A stretch of DNA of 64,000 bases from an uncultured Bacteroidales bacterium. GTDB taxonomy: Bacteria; Bacteroidota; Bacteroidia; Bacteroidales; P3. Positions 27,921-38,800 of the stretch are shown one piece after another. The notes under the pieces are model-generated. The model searched no databases. It was not told the origin of the DNA and saw nothing but the letters and a program-made list of their open reading frames with translations. Numbering within the stretch: the stretch's first letter is position 1; the number at the start of each line of letters is the position of its first letter. The translations under genes and the position numbers were made by a program. The DNA lies in assembly GCA_900315335.1 (NCBI GenBank), contig OMYR01000022.1:1-64000 (forward strand), read 5' to 3'.

Positions 27921-28058
27921 TTACATCAAAATTATAAGAGGTTATTTGTAGTTATAATAAAGCTATATTTGCCAATTGTCAAATGTGTTATTTCGGCAAA
28001 TATTACTATTTTCATAATTTTTAGATATTAAGTTGTTTGTAGCGATAGTGATTTGCAT

Positions 28059-28121
28059 AAATTAGTGTTAATGATTAGTAAATTAGTGTTAATGATTAGT
28101 AAAATAGTTATTGAGATTAAT
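28059..28121. repeat. 21-bp periodic array, copy 8 (two identical units)
   Basis: Two identical units stand side by side at 28059-28079 and 28080-28100 (AAATTAGTGTTAATGATTAG plus T), then a diverged third at 28101-28121. The identity shows recent duplication or conversion. Confidence 0.9.
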
Positions 28122-28237
28122 TTTCTAAATACACCATATAAATTATTGTTTGCAAAATATCAGTAAATGTTAATATTAAGAAAAAATCATAATGATGACT
28201 TTTATTGTTTTTATGCGGCATTTCTATATATTTTTCG

Positions 28238-28246
28238 TAATTTTGC
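28238..28246 (+). promoter_or_regulatory. -7 box that fixes the start of the DHS-like gene
   Basis: TAATTTTGC lies inside the longest possible reading frame of the next gene, so translation must start downstream of it, at ATG 28278. Confidence 0.65.
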
Positions 28247-28277
28247 AACTCAATTTAATAAAAACAGTTTTATAAAA

Positions 28278-29297
28278 ATGACAAAACAAGAATTATTGAG
28301 CCAAACTATTGAACACATCGATATTAAAAAAATCAATTCAACGGAATTGATTGAAGCGATGAGTAAAATGTCTTTTGCATCTCGTGATACGGCAGATGCC
28401 GCACATATATTTGAGATGATGATGGAAGATAAAGAGTGTTCAACCATACTTACCTTGGCCGGCAGTACGTCTGCTGCAGGTTGTATGCAAGTTTATGTTG
28501 ATATGGTACGCAACAATATGATAGATTGTGTCGTATCCACAGGAGCATCAATAATAGATATGGATTTGTTTGAAGCATTGGGTTTCAAACACTATAAAGG
28601 AACTCCGTTTATCAGTGATATGGAGTTGAGAGACAATTATGTCGATAGAATTTACGATACATTCATCGACGAGGAAGAGTTGCAAATTTGCGACAAAACC
28701 GTAAAGGAAATCGCAGATACATTAGAGCCTCGCCCTTATTCATCAAGAGAATTTATAAAAGAAATAGGCAAATGGCTTGCAAATGGTAACGCAAAAAAGA
28801 AAGATTCTTTGATTCAGGTTTGTTATGAAAACAATGTGCCTATCTTTTGTCCTGCATTTTCGGATTGTTCAGCAGGTTTCGGTTTGGTAATGCACCAAGT
28901 GGCAAATCCTGAAAAGCACGTAAGCATAGACTCCGTTAAGGATTTCCTTGAATTGACGAATATCAAGATAGCAGCAGGTACAACGGGATTGTTTATGATT
29001 GGCGGCGGCACTCCGAAGAATTTTGCACAAGATACCGTCGTTTGTGCAGAAGTATTGGGACACGAAGTCGATATGCACAAATACGCTGTTCAGATAACTG
29101 TTGCCGATGTTCGTGATGGTGCTTGCTCTTCTTCGACATTAAAAGAGGCAGGTTCTTGGGGTAAAGTTTCTCCAACGTATGAACAAATGGTTTATGCCGA
29201 GGCTACAACCGTTTTGCCATTGATAGCATCTTACGTTTATCACAAGGGAGAATGGAAATCAAGAAAGAAAAGAGAATTTGCAAAATTGTTTGAATAG
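28278..29297 (+). CDS. Deoxyhypusine synthase-family protein
   Basis: 339 residues from ATG 28278. It is clearly of the deoxyhypusine synthase fold: TLAGSTSAAGCMQVYVDMV (NAD-binding, near 55-75), VSTGASIIDMDLFEALG, PIFCPAFSDCSAGFG, and the active-site lysine Lys247 in IGGGTPKNFAQD. Known: the eukaryotic and archaeal enzyme uses spermidine to modify eIF5A, which bacteria lack; bacterial relatives include homospermidine synthases and other NAD-dependent aminobutyl-transfer enzymes of polyamine metabolism. A polyamine role is inferred, the exact product unknown. Single gene with its own terminator. The frame is open 37 codons further upstream but contains the promoter. Confidence 0.88.
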   Translation: MTKQELLSQTIEHIDIKKINSTELIEAMSKMSFASRDTADAAHIFEMMMEDKECSTILTLAGSTSAAGCMQVYVDMVRNNMIDCVVSTGASIIDMDLFEALGFKHYKGTPFISDMELRDNYVDRIYDTFIDEEELQICDKTVKEIADTLEPRPYSSREFIKEIGKWLANGNAKKKDSLIQVCYENNVPIFCPAFSDCSAGFGLVMHQVANPEKHVSIDSVKDFLELTNIKIAAGTTGLFMIGGGTPKNFAQDTVVCAEVLGHEVDMHKYAVQITVADVRDGACSSSTLKEAGSWGKVSPTYEQMVYAEATTVLPLIASYVYHKGEWKSRKKREFAKLFE

Positions 29298-29346
29298 AAC
29301 AATAACTTTGCTTCTGAATAATCATTTATATAATTAATGTTTTTCG

Positions 29347-29376
29347 AAATGGCGGTTACGAAAGTAGCCGCCATTT
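29347..29376 (+). terminator. Terminator of the DHS-like gene
   Basis: AAATGGCGG pairs with CCGCCATTT, followed by TTTATTTTTG. Confidence 0.88.
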
Positions 29377-29436
29377 TTTATTTTTGTTCCCTTTTAGTTT
29401 GATAGTTCGAAGTAAAGTGATTGGATGCTAACTTGA

Positions 29437-29542
29437 AGCGAATAAATATGAAACTCAAATAGTTATATCAAAAATTTCAAGCGAATAAACACGCAATTCA
29501 GATGAATTAACATGTACTTCAAATAATTAACGTGAGTTTGAC
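29437..29542. repeat. 21-22-bp periodic array, diverged subtype
   Basis: Five units of 21, 22, 21, 21 and 21 bases, for example AGCGAATAAACACGCAATTC and GATGAATTAACATGTACTTC. Periodicity matches the other arrays but the sequence differs: arms end in TTCA/CTCA instead of ACTAAT. Confidence 0.65.
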
Positions 29543-29716
29543 GAAATATTATCAAAATGTAAATGTAATACTTATATATGAACGATGTCGATGAATTTGT
29601 AATATCTCCTATGGTTTGTTTGAGTACTGAAAACACTTGAAGAATTATGCTAACATTTTTTAGAAAGATGTATAATTCACTTATTGCCAATAATTAAATT
29701 TGTCGAACTCACGTTA
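29528..29716. mobile_element. Possible small inverted-repeat element (MITE-like or IS remnant)
   Basis: The left end TAACGTGAGTTTGACGAAAT is repeated in inverse orientation at the right end as TAACGTGAGTTCGACAAAT, about 17 of 19 bases matching, enclosing roughly 190 bases with no gene. The right end stops two bases before the stop codon of the exonuclease-helicase gene. No clear target duplication. The left end also fits the 21-bp periodicity of the preceding array, so it may not be a transposable end at all. Confidence 0.4.
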
Positions 29717-29718
29717 GA

Positions 29719-32700
29719 TTATAAAGAAAGCATCAAGTCTGCTAAAATAACAGCCGTTTCTGTTTCATTTTTTGGTGCATCTTTAGGCTTCCATGCTACA
29801 ACAAACCGTACAGATGCAGATTTTACTTTATAACCTCTTTGTTCCCATTCAGATAATGTTTTTTGCATTTTTGATGATAATTTAGCTATTGGTGTCTTAG
29901 TTAATGGACTATACAAAAAGAAATTATTATAAATTAAGGAATCGCCCCCTCTCAATGCTAAAATTTCTTGTTTCTTTTCTTTGAAGAATCCCAAATTAAC
30001 ATCTTTATGAGAGAGTTGTAATACAACTTCTTCAGGCATATTATATTGTTGTTTGTTGATAACATATCGGTCTGCATTTAAAGAATCAAAATAATCATTA
30101 TTTGTATGTATAAATAATCGGTTTTTTGCACGGGTCATTCCTACATAATATCTACGCATCAAATAGTCATCCTTTACATAATTATAATTATCGGATATGA
30201 GCATATACACATCGTCAAACTCTCTGCCTTTTGCCTTATGAATAGTTGATACTACAACATCTGCTTTTGTTATATCGCAAAAATCTTCTACTGACGACTC
30301 AAATACAAATTCTTTGAAATCACTGAGATATTTAGTCTTGTTGGTTTGTTCAAATAGATCTATACAACGCTTTATATACATTAAACTTGTGCTTCTTTCA
30401 TAAATAGAAAAGGTTGTATGCTTGGATTTTTCCCATAGTTCTTCTGTGATTACAGGTGTTTCTATTTGTTTGTTTATATACCTCAAAAAATACCTCATCT
30501 CGGCTATATTCCAAAAGCGTATGCCGTCCATGGATTGTATCAGTTTGCTGTTTATACCGTGTTTTCGCAAAAGAGCCATTAGAATAACGGCTTCTTCATT
30601 TGTTTGGGTCAGCACACACGAAGTTCCTTTATCTTTATATTGAAGCAAGTTTTCAACGAGCGGTTGATACATATATTTTGATTGATAGTGTATCACTTCC
30701 ACAAACCCATTTTCTTTTCTCATAGAGATGATGGGTGTACTTTTTATTCTTTTATTTATATTTTTCAAGAATCCGTTGGCAAAATCCACCGGTTGGCGAG
30801 CACTACGGTAATTTTCAATCATTTCAACCAATATGCTTCCACTTTCTTGTGCCAACCGATACATATAATCTGAATTGGAACCGCGAAATTCATAGATGTT
30901 TTGATCATCGTCTCCTACCGCTATCACACGCATTTCCTCATTATTTGTCATTAAAGCTTTTACAAGTGCATACTCTTCAGCTCCCATATCCTGAGCTTCA
31001 TCTATGACCAATACCGTTTTACCAATTTTATTAGGTTCTACTTCTCCATGAGATATCATTTCAGCTGCCTTAGAAATGACGTTTTTTGAATCTTCAAGAT
31101 TTCCAATCCGTCCCAAAAGGTCGAAGCAATAGGAGTGGAATGTTTTTATTTCAACAAAATGTGCTGCGTTACCTATTAACTTCATGAGTCTTTGTTTAAA
31201 TTCCGTAGCGGCAGCCCTTGAAAATGTCAGCATCAGGAGTTGTTCATGTTTCACATCTTCAAGTAATAGGAGTGAGGCCAGTTTGTGAACCAATACACGC
31301 GTTTTTCCACTACCTGGACCGGCTGCAACGACAATACAATGTGATTCTTTGTTAGAAATGATTTCCATTTGTCGTTTGGACAATTGTCCGAACAATTGCT
31401 TGAATTTCTGTGGTGTTAAGTTACGTTGTATTTCACCAAGTCTGTCTCCTTTGAAATATTTAGAGATGAACTTCTTGTAGTCCATTTGGAAATAATCTTG
31501 GACATATTGCAGTGCTGCATGATAATCTTTTACCATTAGATTGGCATATTCTCCTACAATATGTACTTGCTGGATTTTCAAATTGTAGAATTCGTTGAGC
31601 ATCCTATAGTCGTCTTGCTTGTATCTTGATTTGTTATCCTTTATTCTTTGGATATTCATGGCATTGTAAAGTACCAAAAATCCGCCTTCAAGTTTTAGCG
31701 AGCCGATTTTTGACAGATACAGAAGTGCTTCTTCCACATCTTCCAACTGAATGTCGTCAAGTCTCATGAAAAAAGATTGGGAACTTGATTTTATTTGATT
31801 CAAAAGTTCTATCACAGAGAACTGTATGGCTTTGCCGGGTACGTTTTCTTTTTCTGCATCAGAAGCTAATTGATATAGCCATTCTACTGTAAAGCGACTT
31901 ATTTCCAATCTTTTCTCAAATCGCCTTATAGTTGAGTCCAAGTCCGCCAGACGACTTATTTCCACATTATGAATCGCATCTTCTTTCTTACATGTATATC
32001 CCTTGATGGTGAGGAAATAGAGTAGCGTACGTATATCTTTTTCTTTGGATGTATTGATTCCATCGTTCAAGGCATTTTCATTAAGTTGCTTGCATGATAT
32101 TCGTAAAATTCCATCGGGAATATGATTAAGGATATATTGTTCGAGTTTTGCAAATCGTTCGAGGAGATTTTTTGACTTTCGTTCCGAATCGCCGGCATCC
32201 TGTAAATAGGCAGATATATCTTTGCTGTCTGCCAATATGCCTTCCTGCCGCATGCGTTCTACTACGGATATAACTTCTCTTTTATTTAGTCCCAAAATGT
32301 CTGCCAGATAGTCAATTCTGGATTCCGCTTCTGCATCCTGAGCTTTGGCAATGTATTTTTGGGATATTAATGACTTGATGATGCTAACCGCCTTTTCTAT
32401 TTCGTCGTTACTAAAGAGTACTGATGCTGTTATGCGTTTTCTGGCTTCGTCCATGTTCTTTACCGTAATACCTGTGGCATATACATGAGGTACATTGTTT
32501 CCTCTTATCAAGTATCCGCTTTGTTCCAAAGCCGCTAATGCTGTTCGTACACGGGTTTCTATGTCATAGACAGAGTCATCCCATCCTGCTTGCCGGGCAA
32601 TTTCCAATGCAGAACAGTTGACTGTTATACGATGTTTGGTAAAATCTTTGATAGCTTTCCAAACTTGTTGTATTTCACTAATGCTGAGTTTTGTTTGGTT

Positions 32701-34605
32701 TAGCAATATGAAATGCTTATCCAAGTCATTGTCACTATAAAGCACATAACAACGCGCGCTGAGATTTGGGTCACGGCCTGCTCTGCCTGATTCTTGAACA
32801 TAGTTTTCCAAAGAATCGGAAATGTCATAATGTATCACAAGACCAACGTCTTTCTTATCGACTCCCATGCCAAATGCAGATGTAGCTACGATGATGTGTA
32901 CCCGATCGTTCATAAAAGCATCCTGGTTGGCGATTTTCTCATCAGCGTCCATCTTGCCATTGAAAGGGAGTGCCTTGTAACCGTCACGGGTCAATTTTTC
33001 AGACAATTCTTTGGTTCGTTTGGTTCGTGATACGTAAACAATTGTCGGACAATTGGATTCGGCAACAAGTTCTCTAAGTTTTAAATACTTTTCATTTTCA
33101 CTCTCTACATGTATGACGGAATAGTACAGGTTTGTTCTTGAGGCTGTTGAGACGAACAACTCTAAGTTCAAGTCCAAGGTTTGCTTGAAATAGTCGCATA
33201 TATCTTGTATTACTTTCTGCTTTGCCGTGGCCGTGAAACAGGATATGGGTATCGGCTTCTTGCATTTTTTCTTTTCCTGGTATTGGCGGATGAATTTGCC
33301 AATGTAGAGATAGTCAACCCTGAAATCCTGTCCCCATGAGGAAAAGCAGTGTGCTTCGTCTATTACAAACCTTACCACATGCCGAGCCGTCAATATCTTC
33401 TCGACAGTTTTTGAACGAAGCATTTCGGGAGATATGTACAGCAATGAGGCTTCTCCGTCTTGTACTCTTTGTATGGATAATGACCGTGTGATAGGGTCTA
33501 ACATTCCATTGATGGTTACGGCATCCGTGATTCCTCTGTCTGCAAGGTTATCTACCTGATCTTTCATCAAAGACTGCAAAGGGGAAATGACAACCGTAAG
33601 TCCATGCACAGCTCGTCCTGCCATAAGTGCCGGTAATTGGAAAGTCAGTGATTTTCCGCCGCCGGTAGGAAATATCGCCAGCACTGATTTGCCTTCCACC
33701 GCAGCTCGGGCTGCTTGTTCTTGCAGTGGCTCTCCTTCGTAGGTTCGGAAGTGTTCATATCCGAAAAATGTTTTTAAGTTATGAAGCACGTCCAATTGCG
33801 TATTGCAATAGTTACAACCTTCGTGGCAATTGGTGTGACGCAGGAGTTTTATAATAAATTCCACTTCCGGGTAAGTGTGAAGCACCCATCCGGGAGTGAT
33901 GGAACGATAGTCTGTGGTATCTATCAGAGCCAATGCGTATGCCAATCCGCATGGATATTGTTTGATGAGCATATCAAGGTCTGCATGCTGGCAAATCTTT
34001 CCGTCATAAATCTTTTTTATTAATTCAGGTATTCCGTCATAAATATACTTCGCATCTGCACCAACCATACTGAGAAATCCATCAAACTCCTTTTTGCCTT
34101 TTAGTAACGATGCGAATATTATACGCTTCTCTCTCGGCAATGAATTCCAGCATGCAATTTCATCGAATAACAGGTCTTTTGCCTTTTTACAATCGTTTAC
34201 CGGATTGTTCATCTGTTCGCTGAGCAGCTTGTCATCTTTCACAAGCCTATGATAAGGGCGTTCAGGAAATAACAAAGGCGAGATATAAAGCGTGTCAACT
34301 AAGATCCAACGGCAGTTGTTGTTTGGAAACAGATACTTGGCATCATGGTGAATGATATTGTGGCCACAGATATAATCTATGTCGTTTAAGAAAACAAATA
34401 ATTCTTTCTTCGAAGTTTTATGGAATGTTGAGCCATTATGTTTTAGTGCTCCTATATCATGGATTTTATGGTCGTTAAAGCCGACTTCAATATCTACCAC
34501 TGCATAATTGGGGATACGATATGGTGCAGAGGTTGTTTTACTGTCAATGGTATTGTTTTTATCCTCGGTTTTCTTAAATCCTATGAGTTTGTTCCATATT
34601 GACAT
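29719..34605 (-). CDS. Triple fusion: DEDD 3'-5' exonuclease + RecQ helicase + UvrD-type helicase
   Basis: 1628 residues with three units. Residues about 33-150 look like an RNase H-fold exonuclease (VVDIEVG with Asp38/Glu40, GHNIIHHDAKYL with Asp88, and the last acidic residue in NNPVNDCKKAKDLL). RecQ spans about 280-800: Walker A TGGGKS near 314-319, DEAHCFSSWGQDFR near 416-429, SAFGMGVDKKDVG, QESGRAGRD, and winged-helix regions after it. An SF1A UvrD/PcrA-like helicase spans about 1070-1520: Walker A AAGPGSGKT 1094-1102, DEAQD 1202-1206, GDDDQNIYEFRGS 1231-1243, TIHKAKGREFDDVYM, YVGMTRAKNRLF. Exonuclease plus RecQ recalls eukaryotic WRN; adding UvrD makes a likely DNA repair or fork-processing machine. 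It is single, with a promoter at 34698-34705. By eye the RecQ part is more GC-rich than the UvrD part. Confidence 0.88.
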   Translation of the reverse strand: MSIWNKLIGFKKTEDKNNTIDSKTTSAPYRIPNYAVVDIEVGFNDHKIHDIGALKHNGSTFHKTSKKELFVFLNDIDYICGHNIIHHDAKYLFPNNNCRWILVDTLYISPLLFPERPYHRLVKDDKLLSEQMNNPVNDCKKAKDLLFDEIACWNSLPREKRIIFASLLKGKKEFDGFLSMVGADAKYIYDGIPELIKKIYDGKICQHADLDMLIKQYPCGLAYALALIDTTDYRSITPGWVLHTYPEVEFIIKLLRHTNCHEGCNYCNTQLDVLHNLKTFFGYEHFRTYEGEPLQEQAARAAVEGKSVLAIFPTGGGKSLTFQLPALMAGRAVHGLTVVISPLQSLMKDQVDNLADRGITDAVTINGMLDPITRSLSIQRVQDGEASLLYISPEMLRSKTVEKILTARHVVRFVIDEAHCFSSWGQDFRVDYLYIGKFIRQYQEKKKCKKPIPISCFTATAKQKVIQDICDYFKQTLDLNLELFVSTASRTNLYYSVIHVESENEKYLKLRELVAESNCPTIVYVSRTKRTKELSEKLTRDGYKALPFNGKMDADEKIANQDAFMNDRVHIIVATSAFGMGVDKKDVGLVIHYDISDSLENYVQESGRAGRDPNLSARCYVLYSDNDLDKHFILLNQTKLSISEIQQVWKAIKDFTKHRITVNCSALEIARQAGWDDSVYDIETRVRTALAALEQSGYLIRGNNVPHVYATGITVKNMDEARKRITASVLFSNDEIEKAVSIIKSLISQKYIAKAQDAEAESRIDYLADILGLNKREVISVVERMRQEGILADSKDISAYLQDAGDSERKSKNLLERFAKLEQYILNHIPDGILRISCKQLNENALNDGINTSKEKDIRTLLYFLTIKGYTCKKEDAIHNVEISRLADLDSTIRRFEKRLEISRFTVEWLYQLASDAEKENVPGKAIQFSVIELLNQIKSSSQSFFMRLDDIQLEDVEEALLYLSKIGSLKLEGGFLVLYNAMNIQRIKDNKSRYKQDDYRMLNEFYNLKIQQVHIVGEYANLMVKDYHAALQYVQDYFQMDYKKFISKYFKGDRLGEIQRNLTPQKFKQLFGQLSKRQMEIISNKESHCIVVAAGPGSGKTRVLVHKLASLLLLEDVKHEQLLMLTFSRAAATEFKQRLMKLIGNAAHFVEIKTFHSYCFDLLGRIGNLEDSKNVISKAAEMISHGEVEPNKIGKTVLVIDEAQDMGAEEYALVKALMTNNEEMRVIAVGDDDQNIYEFRGSNSDYMYRLAQESGSILVEMIENYRSARQPVDFANGFLKNINKRIKSTPIISMRKENGFVEVIHYQSKYMYQPLVENLLQYKDKGTSCVLTQTNEEAVILMALLRKHGINSKLIQSMDGIRFWNIAEMRYFLRYINKQIETPVITEELWEKSKHTTFSIYERSTSLMYIKRCIDLFEQTNKTKYLSDFKEFVFESSVEDFCDITKADVVVSTIHKAKGREFDDVYMLISDNYNYVKDDYLMRRYYVGMTRAKNRLFIHTNNDYFDSLNADRYVINKQQYNMPEEVVLQLSHKDVNLGFFKEKKQEILALRGGDSLIYNNFFLYSPLTKTPIAKLSSKMQKTLSEWEQRGYKVKSASVRFVVAWKPKDAPKNETETAVILADLMLSL

Positions 34606-34697
34606 ATCTCAATATAATAAATAGTTTTATAACTTGTATAGGTTATGTATCTGTATAATTTCATTATTGTTAGGGTATATTACTCTAATATCATTTA

Positions 34698-34705
34698 CAA
34701 AGGTA
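34698..34705 (-). promoter_or_regulatory. -7 box of the exonuclease-RecQ-UvrD gene
   Basis: Minus-strand TACCTTTG about 90 bases before the start. The remaining bases up to 34918, the gap before panB's end, show only a weak plus-strand TATTTTTGC at about 34793 and no gene. Confidence 0.55.
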
Positions 34706-34918
34706 AGGATAAAAATGAATATTCTGTTAAAATTGTCCCATGCTTTTGATTATTATGTGTTTATATTACGATTTTTATTAAATAAATCCTTATTTTTGCA
34801 CTCAAGAGTTATGGTCGCTTATGGATGTCTATTTTCGGATTTGCGATATAATTGCAACACGTGTACGGAAGTCGTTATATATAGTATAATGTTGATTTTG
34901 AGTAGTAAAATTAATATC

Positions 34919-35740
34919 TTAATATTGTTCGTTGTTGTTAGGGAAAGAACCGCTTTTAACATCTGAGGAATACTGGCTTACTGCAGAGCGTATCTCATCG
35001 CCCAAAGAATGATAACGGCGAAGAAAACGAGGCGAAAAGTCCTGAGTGATGCCCAACATATCGTGTAAAACCAATACCTGTCCGTCTGTATATTTGCCCG
35101 CTCCGATACCGATTGTCGGTATTGTCAGTTCCTCAGACACACGTTTGGCAAGCATAGCGGGGATTTTCTCCAAAACAATACTGAAACAGCCCACTTCTTC
35201 CAACGCTTTGGCGTCCTCAATAAGGCGTTCGGCTTCGTTCTTACCCGTAGCCCTTACGGCATAAGTGCCGAATTTGTTAATAGACTGAGGAGTCAGCCCT
35301 AAATGTCCCATAACAGGAATACCCGCTGAAAGAATACGTGATATGGATTCCACTACTTCCTTACCGCCTTCAAGTTTTATGGCATTGGCTTGCGTTTCTT
35401 TCATAATGGTTATCGCACTTTGTAACGCCATTTTGCTATTTCCTTGGTATGTTCCGAAAGGCATATCCACAACAACCATCGCATGTTTGACGGCTCGCAC
35501 CACACTTTTGGCATGATAAATCATTTCTTCCAAAGTAATGGGAAGTGTTGTGGAGTATCCCGCCATAACATTGGCCGCACTGTCGCCCACAAGTATGACG
35601 TCTATGTTTGAAGCATCCACCAATTTAGCCATTGAGTAGTCGTATGCGGTAATCATTGAGATTTTCTCGCCTCTGTGTGCCATATTTTCAAGAGTATGAA
35701 CTGTAACTTTCTTAGGATTGTCCGTCGTTGCTATTGACAT
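34919..35740 (-). CDS. panB: 3-methyl-2-oxobutanoate hydroxymethyltransferase
   Basis: First step of pantothenate synthesis: adds a hydroxymethyl group from methylene-tetrahydrofolate to alpha-ketoisovalerate to form ketopantoate. 273 residues. Family motifs are clear: [19 protein letters not shown] (about 29-47), [19 protein letters not shown], the active-site region MPFGTY and KLEGG (with the metal-binding and catalytic residues), GHLGLTPQ and GIGAG. It sits alone between two giant helicases; panC and panD are not here. Confidence 0.96.
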   Translation of the reverse strand: MSIATTDNPKKVTVHTLENMAHRGEKISMITAYDYSMAKLVDASNIDVILVGDSAANVMAGYSTTLPITLEEMIYHAKSVVRAVKHAMVVVDMPFGTYQGNSKMALQSAITIMKETQANAIKLEGGKEVVESISRILSAGIPVMGHLGLTPQSINKFGTYAVRATGKNEAERLIEDAKALEEVGCFSIVLEKIPAMLAKRVSEELTIPTIGIGAGKYTDGQVLVLHDMLGITQDFSPRFLRRYHSLGDEIRSAVSQYSSDVKSGSFPNNNEQY

Positions 35741-35794
35741 ATTTGTATTGTTTTAACTTATGTTTGTTATTTTTATTCAACATTTAATCGGTGT

Positions 35795-35826
35795 GCAAAA
35801 GTACTATAATTTATCGAACTGACCAA
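35795..35826 (-). promoter_or_regulatory. Promoter of panB
   Basis: On the minus strand TTG (35824-35826), 20 bases, TACTTTTGC (35795-35803). A canonical Bacteroidetes promoter about 55 bases before the start codon. Confidence 0.82.
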
Positions 35827-35852
35827 ATAATAACCATATTATCAAAATGTAT

Positions 35853-38800
35853 TTATTCAAAGGATAAGCCTTCAAAATAACTTTTTCTGCTTTTGATAAA
35901 TTCAATGAGTTTGAAAAACACGAAATTGTTGTTTAACAATAGTGGATTGCCTACCATAATTAGAAAATCAGTTGCTCGTGTCATTGCAACGTTAAGTTTT
36001 CTATCGATTATATTGCCATTATTATCTAAGAAAGAATTATTTGTCAAGAATTGTAATTGATAATACTCTTGAACGGTAAAACCATATATTATGTATTTTC
36101 GTTGGCTGCCTTGATACCTTTCAACAGTGTCGATAGTGATTTTACTCAAAATATTGGTGTCATCTTCGCTTAAAAACTCTTTTGCTTGTTTCAAAATAAT
36201 GTTTCTTATTGTTGCGATTTGGTTTCTATATGGCACGATGATGCCAAGAGTTTGCTCGGCTTTGAAATTATCTTTTTCAATCTCGTAAATCTTAAAAACT
36301 ATTGCGGCAATAACTTTCGCTTCACTGATATTTACTTTGTCGGATGTCAGAATATCTTTGTTTTCAACGACAAAGAAAGAGATACGCCTTGTTTTTAGAA
36401 TTTTTTCTATGGCGTTTTTACATTTAACAGTCTTTGGTAATTCTTTTGTTTGGTGTTCAACAGGGACGGCTTTCAATTCATTGTTGTAAAACATAATGTT
36501 AGGAAACATCGCTATTTCTGGGTGCATTCGTCCTTGACGCGATAGTTTATACGTTACGCAATCATCGTTTCCGTATCGTTTTAATAGTCTTTCAAGCAGA
36601 GAAAGCCTGCAATCTTCAAGCAAAATCTCCGTTCGTAAATCTATATCCGTAACTTTTGATTCTTCTGCGTTTTGTTGAACAACGGCAGGCAATTGTTTTT
36701 CATCGCCAATCATTACAAACTTTTTTATGACGGGCACATTGTCATTGCTTGCCGTTAATATGGGCATTATTTGCGGCTCTAATATTTGCGAAGCCTCATC
36801 TATGATTGCCAACGTGAATTGTTTTATCTTGAAAAAGTTTAAGTTGGCGTTTATTGTAGTGAGAGTGCCGACAAAAACCCTCGTGTTGAGAATAAGATTT
36901 GAGACATCATTAATATTATTACACTGTTTGACTTTTTCGTTAAAGACATAATTTTTTACGTTATCGGAAACAGAAAAATTTTTACCCAAACGAATAAAGT
37001 CAATATTGTTTTCTATCAGTTTTTCGCAAATCTCATCTACCGCTCTATTGGTATAAGCCATAAGAAGTATGGAAGAATTTTCCTCCAATAACTCTTCTTT
37101 TAACGTGGTCATCAATCCAAAGGAAGTTTTTCCGGTTCCCGGAGGGCCTATGATAAGAAAAAAATCTTGGGCTTGCTTAATCTTTAATGCCAAAGTGTTG
37201 AAATCATTGTAATCGCCTTTAAGTTTTTTTGTTTTATCAATATTGGGCTGACGTTTGAATATAAGCAAATCTCTTCGACTGTTGTCAGCACAGAGAAAAG
37301 AGAACATACCACGATAAAGAGCCGAAAACGAAGATTCCAATAAGTCATGTTCAATAGCCCAAGGCTTGTCAATGAATTTTGTAAAGACATTCTTGTTTGA
37401 TTGAGAGAAACGCAAACGCAGAATAATCTTGTTATCCGTTATTTCTTGGATAGTGTAACGAAAAACAAAGTGTTTTCTAATATCGGGTTCGTTTTCCTTA
37501 TATGGATATGCGATAACAATATCGCCAACGCGGAAATTGGCCATATCGTTGTTTTGATTTTCTTGAAAAGTCAGTTCAATAGTTTCGATAGGATTATTTG
37601 CGTATTTTATAGACGGGTCGATAAGTTTTAGATTAATATATATGTTGCCCGTATCAAGTTTATCGTTTAAGTTGGTGTGCCATTTGGCGGCAAAGCCGCT
37701 ATTATCCTTTGTTTTGTTTCCGATTTTGCTAAGCAGGTGTTCCCTGCTTACAAAGGCGGTAAATCTAAAAAAATATTTCTTTTCTATTTCCCTCGCATTA
37801 TGAATGGCATTGAAAAAAGTGTCAAGTTCTTTTTTTTGATATTTTATCCAAAGTGCGTTATCAACATTATTTTTGTTCAAAGCCTCTGCCGATAAATTTT
37901 CCAAGAAACTAAATCCGTTCTCTTGCAAAAACCAAACATTTAACCACGCCATTTGATTTCGCACTTCAATAGCCTTGAAAACTAATTCGGGTGCGAAGTT
38001 CAATGATAACAAACTCTCTTTGTATTTTGAATAGAGCAAAAGAGCATTGAGGTTCGTTTTTTTATATTTTTCGCCAAAGTTATAACGAATTAACAGCATA
38101 TAAAGAAGCAATTGCACATAGTGTTGGTCGGTTTGGTGAGGCTTGACATAATTGTTTTGAGGGTATGCTCCTTTGCCGGATTTCTGTTCCAAAAGAATTT
38201 GAAAGTCCATTTGTAAATAGTCCATACGACCTTGTAAGCCGAGCATCTCTGAAAAAAAAGACGGTTCAAGCATTCCATCTTCTTTTTTGTAAATATCCTT
38301 GAACATTGTCGGTAAGCCCTCATTCATAGCAGCCTTTATATTTTCTTTTTGTATCATAGCATCGCTATGAAACGAGTTGTCAATACCGCAAGTAAGCAAG
38401 TTAAGTGCATTGTCTTTGAAAAACTCATCTATACTTTGCTTATAAGATTTGTTTGGACTTGTAACGACTTCGTCCAACAATTGACCGGCAAAATTACCTA
38501 ACAATGTGGCATTGGAAGTTGTGTTTGGAAGAAATTTGTGTATCAAATCAACCCAAGCAGATGTGGTGTAATTCTCAAAACAACGTGCAATAGAAGAAAT
38601 ATCGACCAAATAATCAGGCTCAAATATGATTAAATCGTAAGAAATCAATACGACATCATATTCGTTCTTGCAATCGCTTTCAATAGACGGCTTAATCAAA
38701 TTCACTTGACAGTCGGAGTGAAGAAAAGGTTTTAAATAACTCCAATCTCTATCGTTGTTATCTTTGAATTTAACTTTAACGTTTTGTAAATCCTCTCTAT

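Noticed and set aside
29463..29690. A 75-residue minus-strand protein beside the helicase gene
   Set aside because: It lies over the diverged repeat array and the inverted repeats, and its C-terminal half mirrors the repeat periodicity.
29719..34605. Recent horizontal transfer of the exonuclease-RecQ-UvrD gene from base composition
   Set aside because: By eye its GC level overlaps that of panB and rny; a proper calculation would be needed.
34793..34918. Plus-strand small RNA after the TATTTTTGC box
   Set aside because: There is no -33 element at the right distance and no terminator before panB.
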